64,000 nt of DNA from RDXT01 sp033765305 (GCA_033765305.1 JANRID010000072.1:54732-118731); one strand, 5' to 3'. Positions 9,894-19,511 are shown, counted from the stretch's first letter. Made by a program: numbers and translations. Notes: a model not told the origin generated them from the letters alone.

Positions 9894-11033
9894 ATGCACT
9901 TCGGCACCAAGGCAGTACACGCGGGCGTTTCGCCCGATCCTTCGACCGGCGCCATCATGACGCCCATTTTCCAGACGAGCACCTACGTGCAGGCTGCGCC
10001 CGGCGACCACCAGGGCTACGAATACGCCCGCACGCAGAATCCCACCCGCGACGCGCTTCAGCAGTCGCTGGCTGCGCTCGAAAACGGGCGCTTCGCCCTC
10101 TGCTACGCCTCCGGCATGGCTGCCGTGGATGCCGTCGCGAAGCTGCTCCGCCCCGGCGACGAGGTGCTCTGCACCAACGACCTCTACGGCGGCACTTACC
10201 GCATCTTCGTCCGTGTCTTCGGCGAATACGGCATCCGCTTCCGCTTCATCGACATGCAGGATCCGGCCCGGATCGAGGCAGCGCTGACGCCCGCCACCCG
10301 CATGCTCTGGCTCGAAACGCCCACCAATCCCCTGCTCAACATCATCGACATCGCCGCTGCCGCCAGGCTGGCTGCCGCGCATCGGGTGATGACGGTCGTG
10401 GACAATACCTTCGCCTCGCCCTACCTTCAGAATCCGCTGGATCTGGGCGCGGATCTGGTGCTGCATTCCATCACCAAATACCTCAACGGCCATTCGGACG
10501 TGGTCATGGGCTGCATCGTGACGAACGACGCCGCGCTGGAGGAGCGCCTGCGCTTCCTGCAGAACGCCTGCGGCGCGGTGCCCGGCCCCATGGACTGCTT
10601 CCTGACGCTGCGCGGCCTTAAAACCCTGCACCTGCGCATGCAGCAGCACTGCCGCAACGGCGAAGCAGTGGCCCGTTTCCTGGCGCAGCATCCGGCGGTG
10701 GCCCGTGTGTACTGGCCCGGCTTCGAGTCCCATCCCAACCACAAGGTTGCGAAGCGCCAGATGCGCGGATTCGGGGGCATGATCTCCTTCACGCTGCGGG
10801 ACGACCGCATGGAGGCGGCGCTGCGGGTGCTCAGCGGTACCCGGCTCTTCTCCCTGGCCGAAAGCCTCGGCGGGGTGGAGTCGCTCATCGGCCACCCGGC
10901 TACGATGACGCATGCGTCCATTCCCCGCGAAGAACGGCTGGCAGCAGGCCTGTCCGATACGCTCATCCGCCTTTCGGTCGGGATCGAGGATGCCGAGGAT
11001 CTGATTGCGGACCTGGAGCAGGCGCTGGGCTGA
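9894..11033 (+). CDS. Cys/Met-metabolism PLP enzyme (cystathionine gamma-synthase or beta/gamma-lyase)
   Basis: This is a 379-residue fold-type I PLP enzyme of trans-sulfuration. The ATG at 9894 gives the family N-terminus MHFGTKAVHAG; an in-frame TTG 30 nt earlier is less likely. Landmarks are YARTQNPTRDALQ, SGMAAVDAV, the aspartate segment VVDNTFASPYLQNPL, and the Schiff-base lysine at about residue 195 in HSITKYLNGHSDVVMG. SLGGVESLIGHPATMTH and LIRLSVGIED are typical C-terminal motifs. It either condenses an O-acylhomoserine with cysteine or splits cystathionine. Sequence inspection alone does not separate synthase from lyase. Confidence 0.9.
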   Translation: MHFGTKAVHAGVSPDPSTGAIMTPIFQTSTYVQAAPGDHQGYEYARTQNPTRDALQQSLAALENGRFALCYASGMAAVDAVAKLLRPGDEVLCTNDLYGGTYRIFVRVFGEYGIRFRFIDMQDPARIEAALTPATRMLWLETPTNPLLNIIDIAAAARLAAAHRVMTVVDNTFASPYLQNPLDLGADLVLHSITKYLNGHSDVVMGCIVTNDAALEERLRFLQNACGAVPGPMDCFLTLRGLKTLHLRMQQHCRNGEAVARFLAQHPAVARVYWPGFESHPNHKVAKRQMRGFGGMISFTLRDDRMEAALRVLSGTRLFSLAESLGGVESLIGHPATMTHASIPREERLAAGLSDTLIRLSVGIEDAEDLIADLEQALG

Positions 11034-11044
11034 GCGGCAGGCGC

Positions 11045-13930
11045 TCAGACGGCCCCCGCAAGGGGATTGCCTTCGAGCAGCCGCTCCAGATCGTCGGCCT
11101 CCAGCAGCTTGTACACATCCTCCTCCACGGAGATGATGTCGTCGGAAAGCTGGGCCTTGGCGCGCTGGAGGGAGAGGATTTTTTCCTCGATGGTGGCTTC
11201 GGTGATGAATTTGTAGTAGAAGACGGTCCGCTTCTGCCCGATGCGGTGGGAGCGGTCGATAGCCTGGTTTTCCACCGCAGGATTCCACCAGGGGTCGAGG
11301 ATAAAGACGTAGTCGGCGGCGGTCAGGTTGAGGCCTACGCCGCCGGCGCGCAGGCTGATGAGGAATACGCGCACCTCGCGGTCGGTCTGGAAGCGGTCCA
11401 CTTCCGCCTGGCGGTCGCGGGTCTGGCCGTCGAGGTAGGCATAGCGGATGCCTTCGCGGTCCAGATCCTCGCGGATGATGTGAAGCATCTTGACGAACTG
11501 CGAGAAGATCAGCACCTTGGAGCGCTGGCCTTCGATCACCTGCTTCAGCAGGCGCTTGACCTCCTGGTATTTGCCCGAATCCTCCTGCCCCCAGGTATCG
11601 GCCTCCACCATTTTGGGGTGAATCGCAATCTGGCGGAGCTTCTGGAGGCCGGCGAGGATGTTGAGCTTGTGGCGCTTCCACGTGCCCTGGTTGATGAGGT
11701 CCAGCAGGTAGTTGCGGTAGGTGTTGCGGACTTCTTCGTAGAGCTGGGCCTGCGTCTCGGTCATTTCGCAGAAATGCAGCTTCTCGACTTTGGGCGGCAG
11801 ATCTTCCTCGACCTGATGCTTGCGGCGGCGCAGGATGAAGGGATAGATGATGCGCCGGAGCTTGGCGGAACGGCGGGCATCCTGCTCTTTTTCGATGGGG
11901 GTAACGTAGAACTCCTTGAAGAAATGCTCGTTGCCGAGCAGGCCGGGGTTCAGGAAGGACATCTGGGACCAGATGTCCATGACGGTATTTTCGATCGGTG
12001 TGCCGGTGAGCGAGAGGCGGTGGCGGCCGGTCAGGCGCCGGGCGGCCTGCGCGGTTTTGGACTCCGGGTTTTTGATTGTCTGGCTTTCGTCCAGGATGAG
12101 ATAATGGAAGGGAAATTCCTTCAGCATCTCGATGTCCTGGCGCACGATGCCGTAGGTGGTGAGGATCAGGTCGTAGTAAGCGAATACGCCCGGATCGCGG
12201 TAGCGCCCGATGCCGGTATGCAGGTGCAGGCGGAGCGAAGGTGCGAATTTCTGCACTTCGTTGCGCCAGTTGTGCACAAGCGAAGTAGGCACGATGATCA
12301 GGGAAGGCGTGCGGATGCCGTCCTCGTATTCCTTGAGCAGGAGGGTCAGGGTCTGCAGCGTTTTTCCAAGGCCCATGTCATCGGCCAGGATGGCCCCCAT
12401 GCCCTGGGATTTCATGTGGTGCAGCCAGTTGTAGCCCTGGACCTGGTAGTTGCGGAGCTCGGCATGGAGTCTGACGGGCAGCTCGATCTCGGGCAGCTGC
12501 TCGGCTTTCTGCAGGGCCTCCGGCATCTGGCTGCGTCCGTTCTGCTGCGTGGGGAAGTAGAGCAGCGGCGCATGGTAGCGCCGCAGGCGGAAGGTATCCT
12601 CGCCCTGCGGCTCCGATACGGCCAGCAGATGCTGGTAATCCGTGAACCACTGCTCGGGCAGGATGGCAACCGTGCCGTCGGGCAGCTTGTACTCGCGGAT
12701 ATTCCGCAGGATGTTGGTCCGGAACCGGATGAAGGGAATCTCGAACTGCCCGATCCGGACGGTAGCCTTGATGTCGAACCAGTCGCCCGATTCGGTGGTC
12801 TGCATCACAATTTCCGGCTGGTCGAGATGGATGCGGTAGCCGGCGGCATTCTGCTGGATGCGGATGCCCTCAGTTTCGAGGAAGGTTTTGTGCCTGGAAA
12901 TCCAGCTCAGGGCAGTCTCTTTGTCCAGGTATTCCCAGGGGGTAAGCGTGCCGGGGCGGGGTTCGATGGCTTCGAGCAGCTGGCGGATGCGGGCTTCCGC
13001 CGCCTGGTCCCGGAAGACCCGGAAGAAGCGCATGGGCTCCGCTTTCAGGTCGGCTTCCACGTGCACGGCGCCCGCAGGCTCCAGCGGCATATCAAAGCGG
13101 CCATAGGAAACCCTGCGCAGCAGCGAGAGGCTGCGCTGATCCGTTTCGACCAGCTGGAGGCTGAACTGCGGCGCTGCTTCGATGTCCGTGATTTCGAATC
13201 CGCGCGGATACACGGGATAGCGCTCGATGACCGCAGGGACAAATTTGCTGTAGAAAATTTCCTCCTTGTCGCGGGGGATGAACAGGAACTCCTTGGTCAG
13301 GAAGGGCTGGAGCTTTTTGCCGTCCACCGCCGGCTCGAAGGAGAAGAGCTTGCCCTGGAACAGCATCCAGGCAGGGTCGTTGCAGAGCAGCAGCGCGCCC
13401 CGGCAGCGGAAATCGACGATTTCGCCCTGCAGCTTGATGGTGGGATAGTAGCGCGTGAATTCATCTGTGCGCTTGAAGTGAAACAGGATGGTCGCCCGTT
13501 CCTCCAGCACCTCGATCGGCTCCTTGGCCGGGTAGCCGTCCTTGCCCATCACATATACCGCCCGCCCGGCGAGACGCGGGATGATGGCGGCAATGCGCCG
13601 CTGAATATTGGCCAGCACAATCTTCTGCAGCTCGCCCTGGAAGCGGCTTACGAAAAATTCGAGTTCTTTCTGCGGACTGATCTTGTGTTTTTTGAGCACT
13701 TCCCGGGGCGAGATCTCCGCCAGCATCCGGATCAGCTCTTTATCCGTATCGTCGAGATAGGATCCGAATTCGCGCAAATTCTCCGGATGAGCACCCTGAT
13801 GCTCAAAACTCAGCGCACCGTCTGGGAGGATTGTGATGAAATGCGCAGAAATCAGATAGCCCAGGTACTCATGGTGGTAGGTGGAATAGACTACCTTGAA
13901 CTTACACGTTGATGGATCTATGCGCGCCAT
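11045..13930 (-). CDS. SNF2/Swi2-family DNA-dependent ATPase (helicase-like)
   Basis: This 961-residue cytoplasmic protein has a roughly 480-residue N-terminal part without recognisable motifs and a C-terminal SNF2 motor. Motif I is DDMGLGKT with the lysine near residue 523. Motif II reads DESQ near residue 614 in place of the usual DEAH/DEAQ. Motif III is LSLTGTPIEN, then FILRRRKHQVEEDLPPK. The second RecA lobe has GGVGLNLTAADYV near 862, ILDPWWNP and the arginine-finger motif IDRSHRIGQKR. Bacterial SNF2 proteins (RapA-like and others) remodel nucleoprotein complexes. The gene overlaps nothing and ends 11 nt from the convergent PLP gene. Confidence 0.9.
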   Translation of the reverse strand: MARIDPSTCKFKVVYSTYHHEYLGYLISAHFITILPDGALSFEHQGAHPENLREFGSYLDDTDKELIRMLAEISPREVLKKHKISPQKELEFFVSRFQGELQKIVLANIQRRIAAIIPRLAGRAVYVMGKDGYPAKEPIEVLEERATILFHFKRTDEFTRYYPTIKLQGEIVDFRCRGALLLCNDPAWMLFQGKLFSFEPAVDGKKLQPFLTKEFLFIPRDKEEIFYSKFVPAVIERYPVYPRGFEITDIEAAPQFSLQLVETDQRSLSLLRRVSYGRFDMPLEPAGAVHVEADLKAEPMRFFRVFRDQAAEARIRQLLEAIEPRPGTLTPWEYLDKETALSWISRHKTFLETEGIRIQQNAAGYRIHLDQPEIVMQTTESGDWFDIKATVRIGQFEIPFIRFRTNILRNIREYKLPDGTVAILPEQWFTDYQHLLAVSEPQGEDTFRLRRYHAPLLYFPTQQNGRSQMPEALQKAEQLPEIELPVRLHAELRNYQVQGYNWLHHMKSQGMGAILADDMGLGKTLQTLTLLLKEYEDGIRTPSLIIVPTSLVHNWRNEVQKFAPSLRLHLHTGIGRYRDPGVFAYYDLILTTYGIVRQDIEMLKEFPFHYLILDESQTIKNPESKTAQAARRLTGRHRLSLTGTPIENTVMDIWSQMSFLNPGLLGNEHFFKEFYVTPIEKEQDARRSAKLRRIIYPFILRRRKHQVEEDLPPKVEKLHFCEMTETQAQLYEEVRNTYRNYLLDLINQGTWKRHKLNILAGLQKLRQIAIHPKMVEADTWGQEDSGKYQEVKRLLKQVIEGQRSKVLIFSQFVKMLHIIREDLDREGIRYAYLDGQTRDRQAEVDRFQTDREVRVFLISLRAGGVGLNLTAADYVFILDPWWNPAVENQAIDRSHRIGQKRTVFYYKFITEATIEEKILSLQRAKAQLSDDIISVEEDVYKLLEADDLERLLEGNPLAGAV

Positions 13931-14099
13931 AAAGACCGGCCTGCAAGCGTTCGATTAATGGGATACGGACAAAAAGGATTGAAAAATCCAATGCTAAAGA
14001 TAACGAATTTTCCCCAGACGGAAACCCGATTGCAAAAAATGTAATGCATGCGGCATGCTGCCGCCGAATTTTTAACATTGGGATAACAGCAGGCCGGGC

Positions 14100-15800
14100 T
14101 CAGGCGCCCGGATGCATGCGCAGCAGCATGCCTTCCCAGGGCCGGAGGCGCTGGCGCCGGTCTGCCGCAGGCCGGGTGTCCGGATAGGTGGAGATGAGCA
14201 GCTCCGCTGCCGTGCCCGCCTCCGCCGGCCATTCGTACTCCATCGCCCTGCCCGACCAGTTGAGCAGCACCAGCACCTGCTCCGCCTCCATTGCGCGCAC
14301 ATACGCGAAGAGCTGCGGATGCTCCGGCTCCAGCAGCGTAAAGCTGCCGTAGGCGAGCAGGGGCATGGACTTGCGCAGGCGGATCATGCGGCGGTAATAG
14401 GCCAGCACCGAATCCGGATCCTGCTGCTGGTCTGCGGCATTGCAGGCCGGGTATCCGGGATGGACCCCGATCCAGGGCGATGCGGTGCTGAAGCCGGCCT
14501 GCGGGCTGCGGTCCCACTGCATGGGTGTGCGGCCGTGGTCGCGCGATACGTGCGCCTGCATGCGCAGGAAGGCTTCCAGTTCGGCTGCATCCCCGCGGGC
14601 TTCGAGCTCGCGCCAGGCATTGAGCGTCTGAATGTCGCGGTATTCGGAGATGGAGACAAACGGCGCATTGACCATGCCGATCTCGTCGCCGTAGTAGATG
14701 TAGGGGGTGCCGCGCATGGAGAGCAGGAAGGTAGCCAGCAGCCTGGCTGATTCGCTGCGGAAATGTTCCGGATCGCCGAAGCGCGAGAGCATGCGCGGGA
14801 AGTCGTGGTTGCCGAGGAACACGCTGTTCCAGCCCCGGCCGGCCAGCTGCGCATCCCAGCGGGCAAAGACTGCCTTGAGCTGCGGCAGGGTATAGGGCAC
14901 CTGGCGCATGAAATCGCCCGGATCCCGGTCGAGGGTGATGGCGTCGAAGTGGAAAATCGCCTGGAGTTCGCCCCGGTCCTGGCCTACGTATTCGAGCGCC
15001 TCCTCCATCCGGATGCCGGCGCCTTCGCCGACGGTGGCGATGCCGTAGCGGCTGAAGACCTGCTCGTTCATTTCCCGCAGAAATGCATGGATCCGCGGCC
15101 CGCTGGCGTAGTACCCGGCCAGATCCCCGCTGAAATCGTCCGGAAAATCCGGAAACCCCGGGTCTTTGGACAAAAACGGCGACACATCGATGCGGAATCC
15201 GCCGAGACCTTTGTCCAGCCACCAGCGCATCATGCGGTAGATTTCCTGCCGCAGCTCCGGCAGCTCCCAGTTGAGGTCCGGCTGTTTCTTCGAAAACAGG
15301 TGGAGGTAGTATTCGCCGGTCTGCGCGTCGAACTCCCAGGCGCTGCCGCCGAAAAACGAGCGCCAGTTGCTGGGCGGGCCGCCGTCCGGGCGGGGCGGGC
15401 GCCAGATGTAGTACGCGCGCAGCGGATGCTCCCGGCTGCTGCGCGAGGCCTGAAACCAGGCATGCTCGTCGGAACTGTGGTTGACCACCAGGTCCATCAT
15501 GATCCGGATGCCCCGGCGGCCGGCCTCCGCGAGCAGGCGCTCGAAGTCTTCCATCGTGCCGTAGGCCGGGTCGATGGCATAATAGTCGGAGATGTCGTAG
15601 CCGTTGTCGTCCTGGGGCGAGGCGTAGATGGGATTGAGCCAGAGCATGGTAACGCCCAGATCCTGGAGGTAGTCCAGCCGCCGGAGGATGCCGGGCAGGT
15701 CGCCGATGCCGTCGCCGTTGGAGTCCTGAAAGCTGCGGGGATAGAGCTGATAGACAATGGCTTCTTTCCACCAGGCGCGGTGGGGCGGGGGAGGAGTCAT
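14100..15800 (-). CDS. GH13 alpha-glucosidase / oligo-1,6-glucosidase
   Basis: This 566-residue cytoplasmic glycoside hydrolase starts at the ATG at 15800, giving MTPPPPHRAWWKEAIVYQLY, the family N-terminus. Conserved GH13 regions: DLVVNHSSDEH (region I), GFRIDVSPF with the nucleophile Asp near residue 205 (region II), VGEGAG with the acid/base Glu near 259 (region III) and FLGNHDFPR with the stabilising Asp near 333 (region IV). QDSNGDGIGDLPGI is typical of the oligo-1,6-glucosidase/alpha-glucosidase group. It probably releases glucose from malto- or isomalto-oligosaccharides. The frame stays open upstream of 15800, but a hairpin and the end of the previous gene lie there. Confidence 0.9.
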   Translation of the reverse strand: MTPPPPHRAWWKEAIVYQLYPRSFQDSNGDGIGDLPGILRRLDYLQDLGVTMLWLNPIYASPQDDNGYDISDYYAIDPAYGTMEDFERLLAEAGRRGIRIMMDLVVNHSSDEHAWFQASRSSREHPLRAYYIWRPPRPDGGPPSNWRSFFGGSAWEFDAQTGEYYLHLFSKKQPDLNWELPELRQEIYRMMRWWLDKGLGGFRIDVSPFLSKDPGFPDFPDDFSGDLAGYYASGPRIHAFLREMNEQVFSRYGIATVGEGAGIRMEEALEYVGQDRGELQAIFHFDAITLDRDPGDFMRQVPYTLPQLKAVFARWDAQLAGRGWNSVFLGNHDFPRMLSRFGDPEHFRSESARLLATFLLSMRGTPYIYYGDEIGMVNAPFVSISEYRDIQTLNAWRELEARGDAAELEAFLRMQAHVSRDHGRTPMQWDRSPQAGFSTASPWIGVHPGYPACNAADQQQDPDSVLAYYRRMIRLRKSMPLLAYGSFTLLEPEHPQLFAYVRAMEAEQVLVLLNWSGRAMEYEWPAEAGTAAELLISTYPDTRPAADRRQRLRPWEGMLLRMHPGA

Positions 15801-15842
15801 AGGGGAAAGCGGAAAATCGTCCAGGCCGGGAGGGGAACGGAA

Positions 15843-15868
15843 AAGCCAGATTCCGGGGAATCTGGCTT
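15843..15868 (-). terminator. Intrinsic terminator after the acyl-CoA dehydrogenase
   Basis: AAGCCAGATTCC pairs with GGAATCTGGCTT to form an 11-12 bp stem with a very tight loop. On the minus strand the hairpin is followed by CTTTTCC. It sits 22 nt past the dehydrogenase stop and before the GH13 start, so the two genes are probably separate units. Confidence 0.75.
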
Positions 15869-15889
15869 GCGATGCGGGAGCGGGACAGC

Positions 15890-17086
15890 TCAGCGGAATG
15901 CGCTGTGGCCGGTCACATCCATGCCTGTGATGAGCAGGTGGATGTCGTGGGTGCCTTCGTAGGTAATCACCGATTCGAGGTTCATCATGTGGCGCATGAT
16001 GGGGTAATCGCCGGTGATGCCCATGCCGCCGAGGATCTGGCGCGCTTCGCGGGCGATCTGCAGGGCGCTGGCCACGTTGTTGCGCTTGGCCATCGAGATC
16101 TGGGCGGTGGTGGCGCGGCCTTCGTTCATCAGCTGGCCGAGGCGGTAGGCCAGGAGCTGCATCTTGGTGATTTCGGTCAGCATTTCGGCCAGCTTCTTTT
16201 GGGTGAGCTGGAACGCGCCGATGGGCTTGTCGAACTGGATGCGCTCCCTGGAGTAGGTGAGGGCGGTGGAGTAGCAGTCCATGGCGGCGCCGATGGCACC
16301 CCAGGCGATGCCGTAGCGGGCTTTGTCCAGGCAGCCCATCGGGCCTTTGAGGCCGGAAATATTGGGCAGCAGGTTTTCTTTGGGCACGCGCACGTTGTCG
16401 AAGACCAGCTCGCCGGTGGCGGAGGCCCGCAGGGACCACTTGTTGTGGATTTCGGGGGTGGTAAAGCCCTCCATGCCGCGCTCCACGATCAGGCCGTGGA
16501 TCTTTCCGGCTTCATTTTTGGCCCATACCACGGCGATATCGGCAAAAGGCGAGTTGGAGATCCAGGTTTTGGCGCCGTTGAGGAGGTAATGGTCCCCTTC
16601 ATCGGTGAAATGGGTCGTAATGCCGCCCGGATTGGAGCCGTGGTCGGGTTCGGTGAGGCCGAAGCAGCCCATCAGCTCGCCCGAGGCCAGCTTGGGCAGA
16701 TACTTGCGGCGCTGCGCTTCGGAGCCGTACTTGTAGATGGGGTACATGACCAGGGAGCCCTGCACGGAGCACATGGAGCGGATGCCGGAGTCAGCGCGCT
16801 CGATTTCCTGCATGATGACGCCGTAGGCGATCTCATCGAGGCCCGGGCAGCCGTACGCTTCAGGCAGCGAAGGCCCGAAGAGGCCCAGCGCGCCCATTTC
16901 CTGCACCAGATCGGAGGGGCAGTGGTTCTGCTGCGCCCAGTCGTTGATGTAGGGGGTGATTTTTTCGTTGATCCAGTCGCGGACCGACTGGCGGATGAGC
17001 TTGTATTCGTCCGTCAGGAGGTCGTCGAGCAGGTAGTAATCAGGCGCTTCATAGCGGTGCGCCACGCGCGGTTCCTTGACCATCAT
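15890..17086 (-). CDS. gcdH: Acyl-CoA dehydrogenase, glutaryl-CoA dehydrogenase type
   Basis: This is a 398-residue FAD enzyme. GIRSMCSVQGSLVM matches the glutaryl-CoA-binding segment of glutaryl-CoA dehydrogenases, LTEPDHGSNPG is their FAD/substrate loop, and the catalytic glutamate lies near residue 377 in ITYEGTHDIHLL. GAFQLTQKKLAEM and QILGGMGITGDYPIMRH are general family motifs. The reaction would be oxidative decarboxylation of glutaryl-CoA to crotonyl-CoA in lysine and tryptophan breakdown. A generic acyl-CoA dehydrogenase remains possible. It has its own promoter at 17115-17144 and a terminator after it. Confidence 0.85.
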   Translation of the reverse strand: MMVKEPRVAHRYEAPDYYLLDDLLTDEYKLIRQSVRDWINEKITPYINDWAQQNHCPSDLVQEMGALGLFGPSLPEAYGCPGLDEIAYGVIMQEIERADSGIRSMCSVQGSLVMYPIYKYGSEAQRRKYLPKLASGELMGCFGLTEPDHGSNPGGITTHFTDEGDHYLLNGAKTWISNSPFADIAVVWAKNEAGKIHGLIVERGMEGFTTPEIHNKWSLRASATGELVFDNVRVPKENLLPNISGLKGPMGCLDKARYGIAWGAIGAAMDCYSTALTYSRERIQFDKPIGAFQLTQKKLAEMLTEITKMQLLAYRLGQLMNEGRATTAQISMAKRNNVASALQIAREARQILGGMGITGDYPIMRHMMNLESVITYEGTHDIHLLITGMDVTGHSAFR

Positions 17087-17114
17087 GGCCGTATGGGATT
17101 AAAGGATTCGGGGG

Positions 17115-17144
17115 TAAAGGTACGCAGAAAGCGGGGAGTAGCAA
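17115..17144 (-). promoter_or_regulatory. Bacteroidota-type promoter for the glutaryl-CoA dehydrogenase gene
   Basis: On the minus strand TTG (plus coordinates 17144-17142) lies 19 nt upstream of TACCTTTA (17122-17115), close to the consensus TTTG-N19-TAnnTTTG. The start codon is 29 nt downstream of the -7 box. The TTG touches the edge of the tandem-repeat block. Confidence 0.65.
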
Positions 17145-17480
17145 GGGGGTAGTGCGTAGTGTGTATTGGGTAGTGAGAAGGGCTGCGCCGGGTTTTGGGG
17201 GTATCAAGTAGCAAGTATCAAGTCGGAAGACTGGCTTGGGGGTAGTGCGTAGTGTGTATGGAGTAGTGAGACGGGCTGCGCCGGGGCTTTTGGGGGTATC
17301 AAGTAGCAAGTATCAAGTCGGAAGACTGGCTTGGGGGTAGTGCGTAGTGTGTACGGAGTAGTGAGACGGGCTGCGCCGGGTTTTTGGGGTATTAAGTATG
17401 AAGTATCAAGTCGGAAGACTGGCTTGGGGGTAGTGCGTAGTGTGTATGGAGTAGTGAGACGGGCTTCGCCGGGACTTTTT
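17145..17480. repeat. Imperfect tandem repeat, 93-95 bp units built of heptads
   Basis: Four copies start at about 17145, 17238, 17333 and 17426; the last is truncated near 17480. Each unit has two runs with a 7-nt rhythm: GTAGTGC/GTAGTGT/GTATGGA/GTAGTGA/GACGGGC and GTATCAA/GTAGCAA/GTATCAA/GTCGGAA/GACTGGC, linked by TGCGCCGGG plus a T/G-rich spacer. Copies differ by point changes and one or two inserted bases. This fills most of the 17087-17555 intergenic stretch, the only gap over 300 nt in the window. No gene was found in it. Heptad repeats of this sort resemble the STRR elements known from cyanobacteria. Confidence 0.9.
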
Positions 17481-17555
17481 GCTTTGCGTTTCTTGCGGCT
17501 AAAAAAAGCCGGCGGCCGGGGAAAGCGGAGCGGGTGCGCAGCCCGGGAGCCGGGA

Positions 17556-18905
17556 TCAGTCCGGGCGGCTGCCGGGTTTTCTGCGCAGCGCGTACCCGGG
17601 CCATACCAGCAGCGCCGTGCTCTGCATCCGGAAAATGCCGCGCGTCCGCGCATCGAATACAAAGCCGAGATATGAGGCGCAGATCTGGGAAATGAGCGTT
17701 GCCCAGGCAGCGCCTTCGATGCCCCAGCGCGGAATAAAAACAAAATTGAGCCCGATATTCATGACAGCCCCGAAAACCGCGCGCGGCAGGGTGAGCCGCT
17801 GGAGATTTTCTGCTACCAGCTGACGCCCGCCTGCGGCATCCAGCATCACAAATACGAGGGTCCAGATGTGGATCAGCAGCACATTGCCTGCGGGCGCATA
17901 GGAAGGGCCGTACAGAAACGGCAGCTGCAGCAGCCAGGGCCCCAGCAGGCTGATCGGCACGGCAATGGCGAGCGCTACCCACACCACCAGCGAATAAAAC
18001 TGCTGGAGGCGCTCCCGGTAGAGCGCCTGGCTCTTCTGCCGGGCGGCTACAATGGCCGGAAACAGCGCGCTGGTCACCATCGGCGCCAGAAAGTACCAGA
18101 TTTCCGTGAACCGGAGCGCTGCGCTGTAGTAGCCTACTGCCTGCTCATCGAGCAGCCAGCGCAGCATGATCTGATCTGTTTTCATATACAGCAGCACCAC
18201 GAGTCCCGAAAGCGCCAGCGGCCAGGTCTCCAGAAACAGCTGCCGGACCCCCGGACGGTCGGCCTGCCAGCGGGGCCTGCCGTGGATGCGGATGTAGGCT
18301 GTCATCAGCGCGATCCCGACAAACAGGTGCTTGCAGACGAATGCCCATCCGAAGGCGATCAGCGGGGCCTCCAGCAGCACCAGCGCCAGCTGAAGCCCCG
18401 CAAAGAGCACCACCCCGATGAAGCGGGCTATGGCTACGTCCCGCGAACTGGCCTGGCTCAGAAAGCGGTACTCGAAGACTTCCAGCGAAATAATCACCCC
18501 GCTGCCGGTCACCAGCCAGATGAGCAGCTCCGTATCCCGGTCGTGCGGCACAACAAACTGGATCAGGTACAGCAGCGCCAGCGTCAGCAGCGCCGACAGG
18601 GTGCGCAGCGCCAGGGCGGTGCCGAGAATGCGGTTGTGCGAGGCCGGCGACTCTACAAGCTGCCGCACCGCCACCGCCTCCATGCCCAGGCTGGCGATGT
18701 GCAGCAGCAGCTGCCCGTAGCTCTGCGCATAGGACCACACGCCAAACTGCTTCGGCTCCAGGTAGCGCCCTACCCAGGCCGTGATCCAGAACGTGACGCC
18801 CATCTGGAGCAGCTTCGCGCCTACCAGCCAGGCGGTATTGCCCAGATAGCGCCGCAGGCCGGCCGATGAGCCTGCCGCCACGGAGGAGAGCCGGTTCCAT
18901 ATCAC
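17556..18905 (-). CDS. Polysaccharide flippase (Wzx/MATE-like, MOP superfamily)
   Basis: This 449-residue integral membrane protein has about 12-14 hydrophobic segments. The N-terminus NTAWLVGAKLLQMGVTFWI followed by WVGRYLEPKQFGVWSYA is characteristic of O-antigen and exopolysaccharide flippases that move undecaprenyl-linked glycans across the inner membrane. LYMKTDQIMLRWLLDEQAVGYYS is another family segment. No glycan cluster surrounds it, although a sugar transferase lies 10 kb away. The C-terminal end abuts the heptad repeat block. The start at 18905 gives a short basic N-terminal helix. Confidence 0.88.
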   Translation of the reverse strand: MIWNRLSSVAAGSSAGLRRYLGNTAWLVGAKLLQMGVTFWITAWVGRYLEPKQFGVWSYAQSYGQLLLHIASLGMEAVAVRQLVESPASHNRILGTALALRTLSALLTLALLYLIQFVVPHDRDTELLIWLVTGSGVIISLEVFEYRFLSQASSRDVAIARFIGVVLFAGLQLALVLLEAPLIAFGWAFVCKHLFVGIALMTAYIRIHGRPRWQADRPGVRQLFLETWPLALSGLVVLLYMKTDQIMLRWLLDEQAVGYYSAALRFTEIWYFLAPMVTSALFPAIVAARQKSQALYRERLQQFYSLVVWVALAIAVPISLLGPWLLQLPFLYGPSYAPAGNVLLIHIWTLVFVMLDAAGGRQLVAENLQRLTLPRAVFGAVMNIGLNFVFIPRWGIEGAAWATLISQICASYLGFVFDARTRGIFRMQSTALLVWPGYALRRKPGSRPD

Positions 18906-19046
18906 GCCGGAAATATCGCAGCTTTGGGAATACTTGACAAATGGCGTGCCAGAGCCGCCCGAACTGCTGCGCTAGCGGCTGATCCGCAGGCGTGTACGGA
19001 TGCAGCCTCCCGCAACCTTTCGGCGTTTTGGCTGTTGTTGCAGCGT

Positions 19047-19511
19047 ATGAGCTACCTCCTGGAGCGGTTTGGAAGCGGGATGCACTATATCCGGATTCCT
19101 GCGGAGGAAGGGGAAGCCCTGCTGGCCCGCTTTCCCGGCGGACGGATGCGTGCGGTCCTGCCTGGCGGCATAGCCTTTTCCTGTGCCCTGATGCCCAAGG
19201 CTGAAGGCGGCTTTTATGTCAACCTTGGCAAGCGGGTCCGCGGGCAGGCCGGGCTGCAGGAAGGCAGCCTGGTGGAAATTGTCTTCGAGGCCGATGCCAG
19301 CGAGCACCAGTTCGACGTGCCGCCGGAATTTGATGCCGTGCTGGAAAGCGACCCGGCTGCGGCAGCAGCCTTTGCCGCCCTCAGCCCCGGGCGCCGCCGC
19401 AGCATCCTGTACCTCGTGCAGCAGCTCCGCACCCCCGGCAGCCGCATCCAGCGCTCCCTCCGGATCGCGCAGCGTCTCGCCGCCGGCATTACAGACCCCC
19501 GGCGGCTCTGA
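19047..19511 (+). CDS. DUF1905 / YdeI-OmdA-like protein
   Basis: This is a 154-residue soluble protein. The ATG at 19047 is chosen because the upstream in-frame extension begins only at a TTG and does not resemble the family. The first half (HYIRIPAEEGEALL, FYVNLGKRVRGQAGLQEGSLVEIVFE) resembles the DUF1905 beta-barrel. The second half (VPPEFDAVLESDP, FAALSPGRRRSILYLVQQL, RIQRSLRIAQRL) resembles the YdeI/OmdA helical domain that follows it in other bacteria. The function is not established; some relatives are linked to bacteriocin or stress protection. It is divergent from the flippase and lies upstream of recQ, spaced 78 nt. Confidence 0.7.
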   Translation: MSYLLERFGSGMHYIRIPAEEGEALLARFPGGRMRAVLPGGIAFSCALMPKAEGGFYVNLGKRVRGQAGLQEGSLVEIVFEADASEHQFDVPPEFDAVLESDPAAAAAFAALSPGRRRSILYLVQQLRTPGSRIQRSLRIAQRLAAGITDPRRL

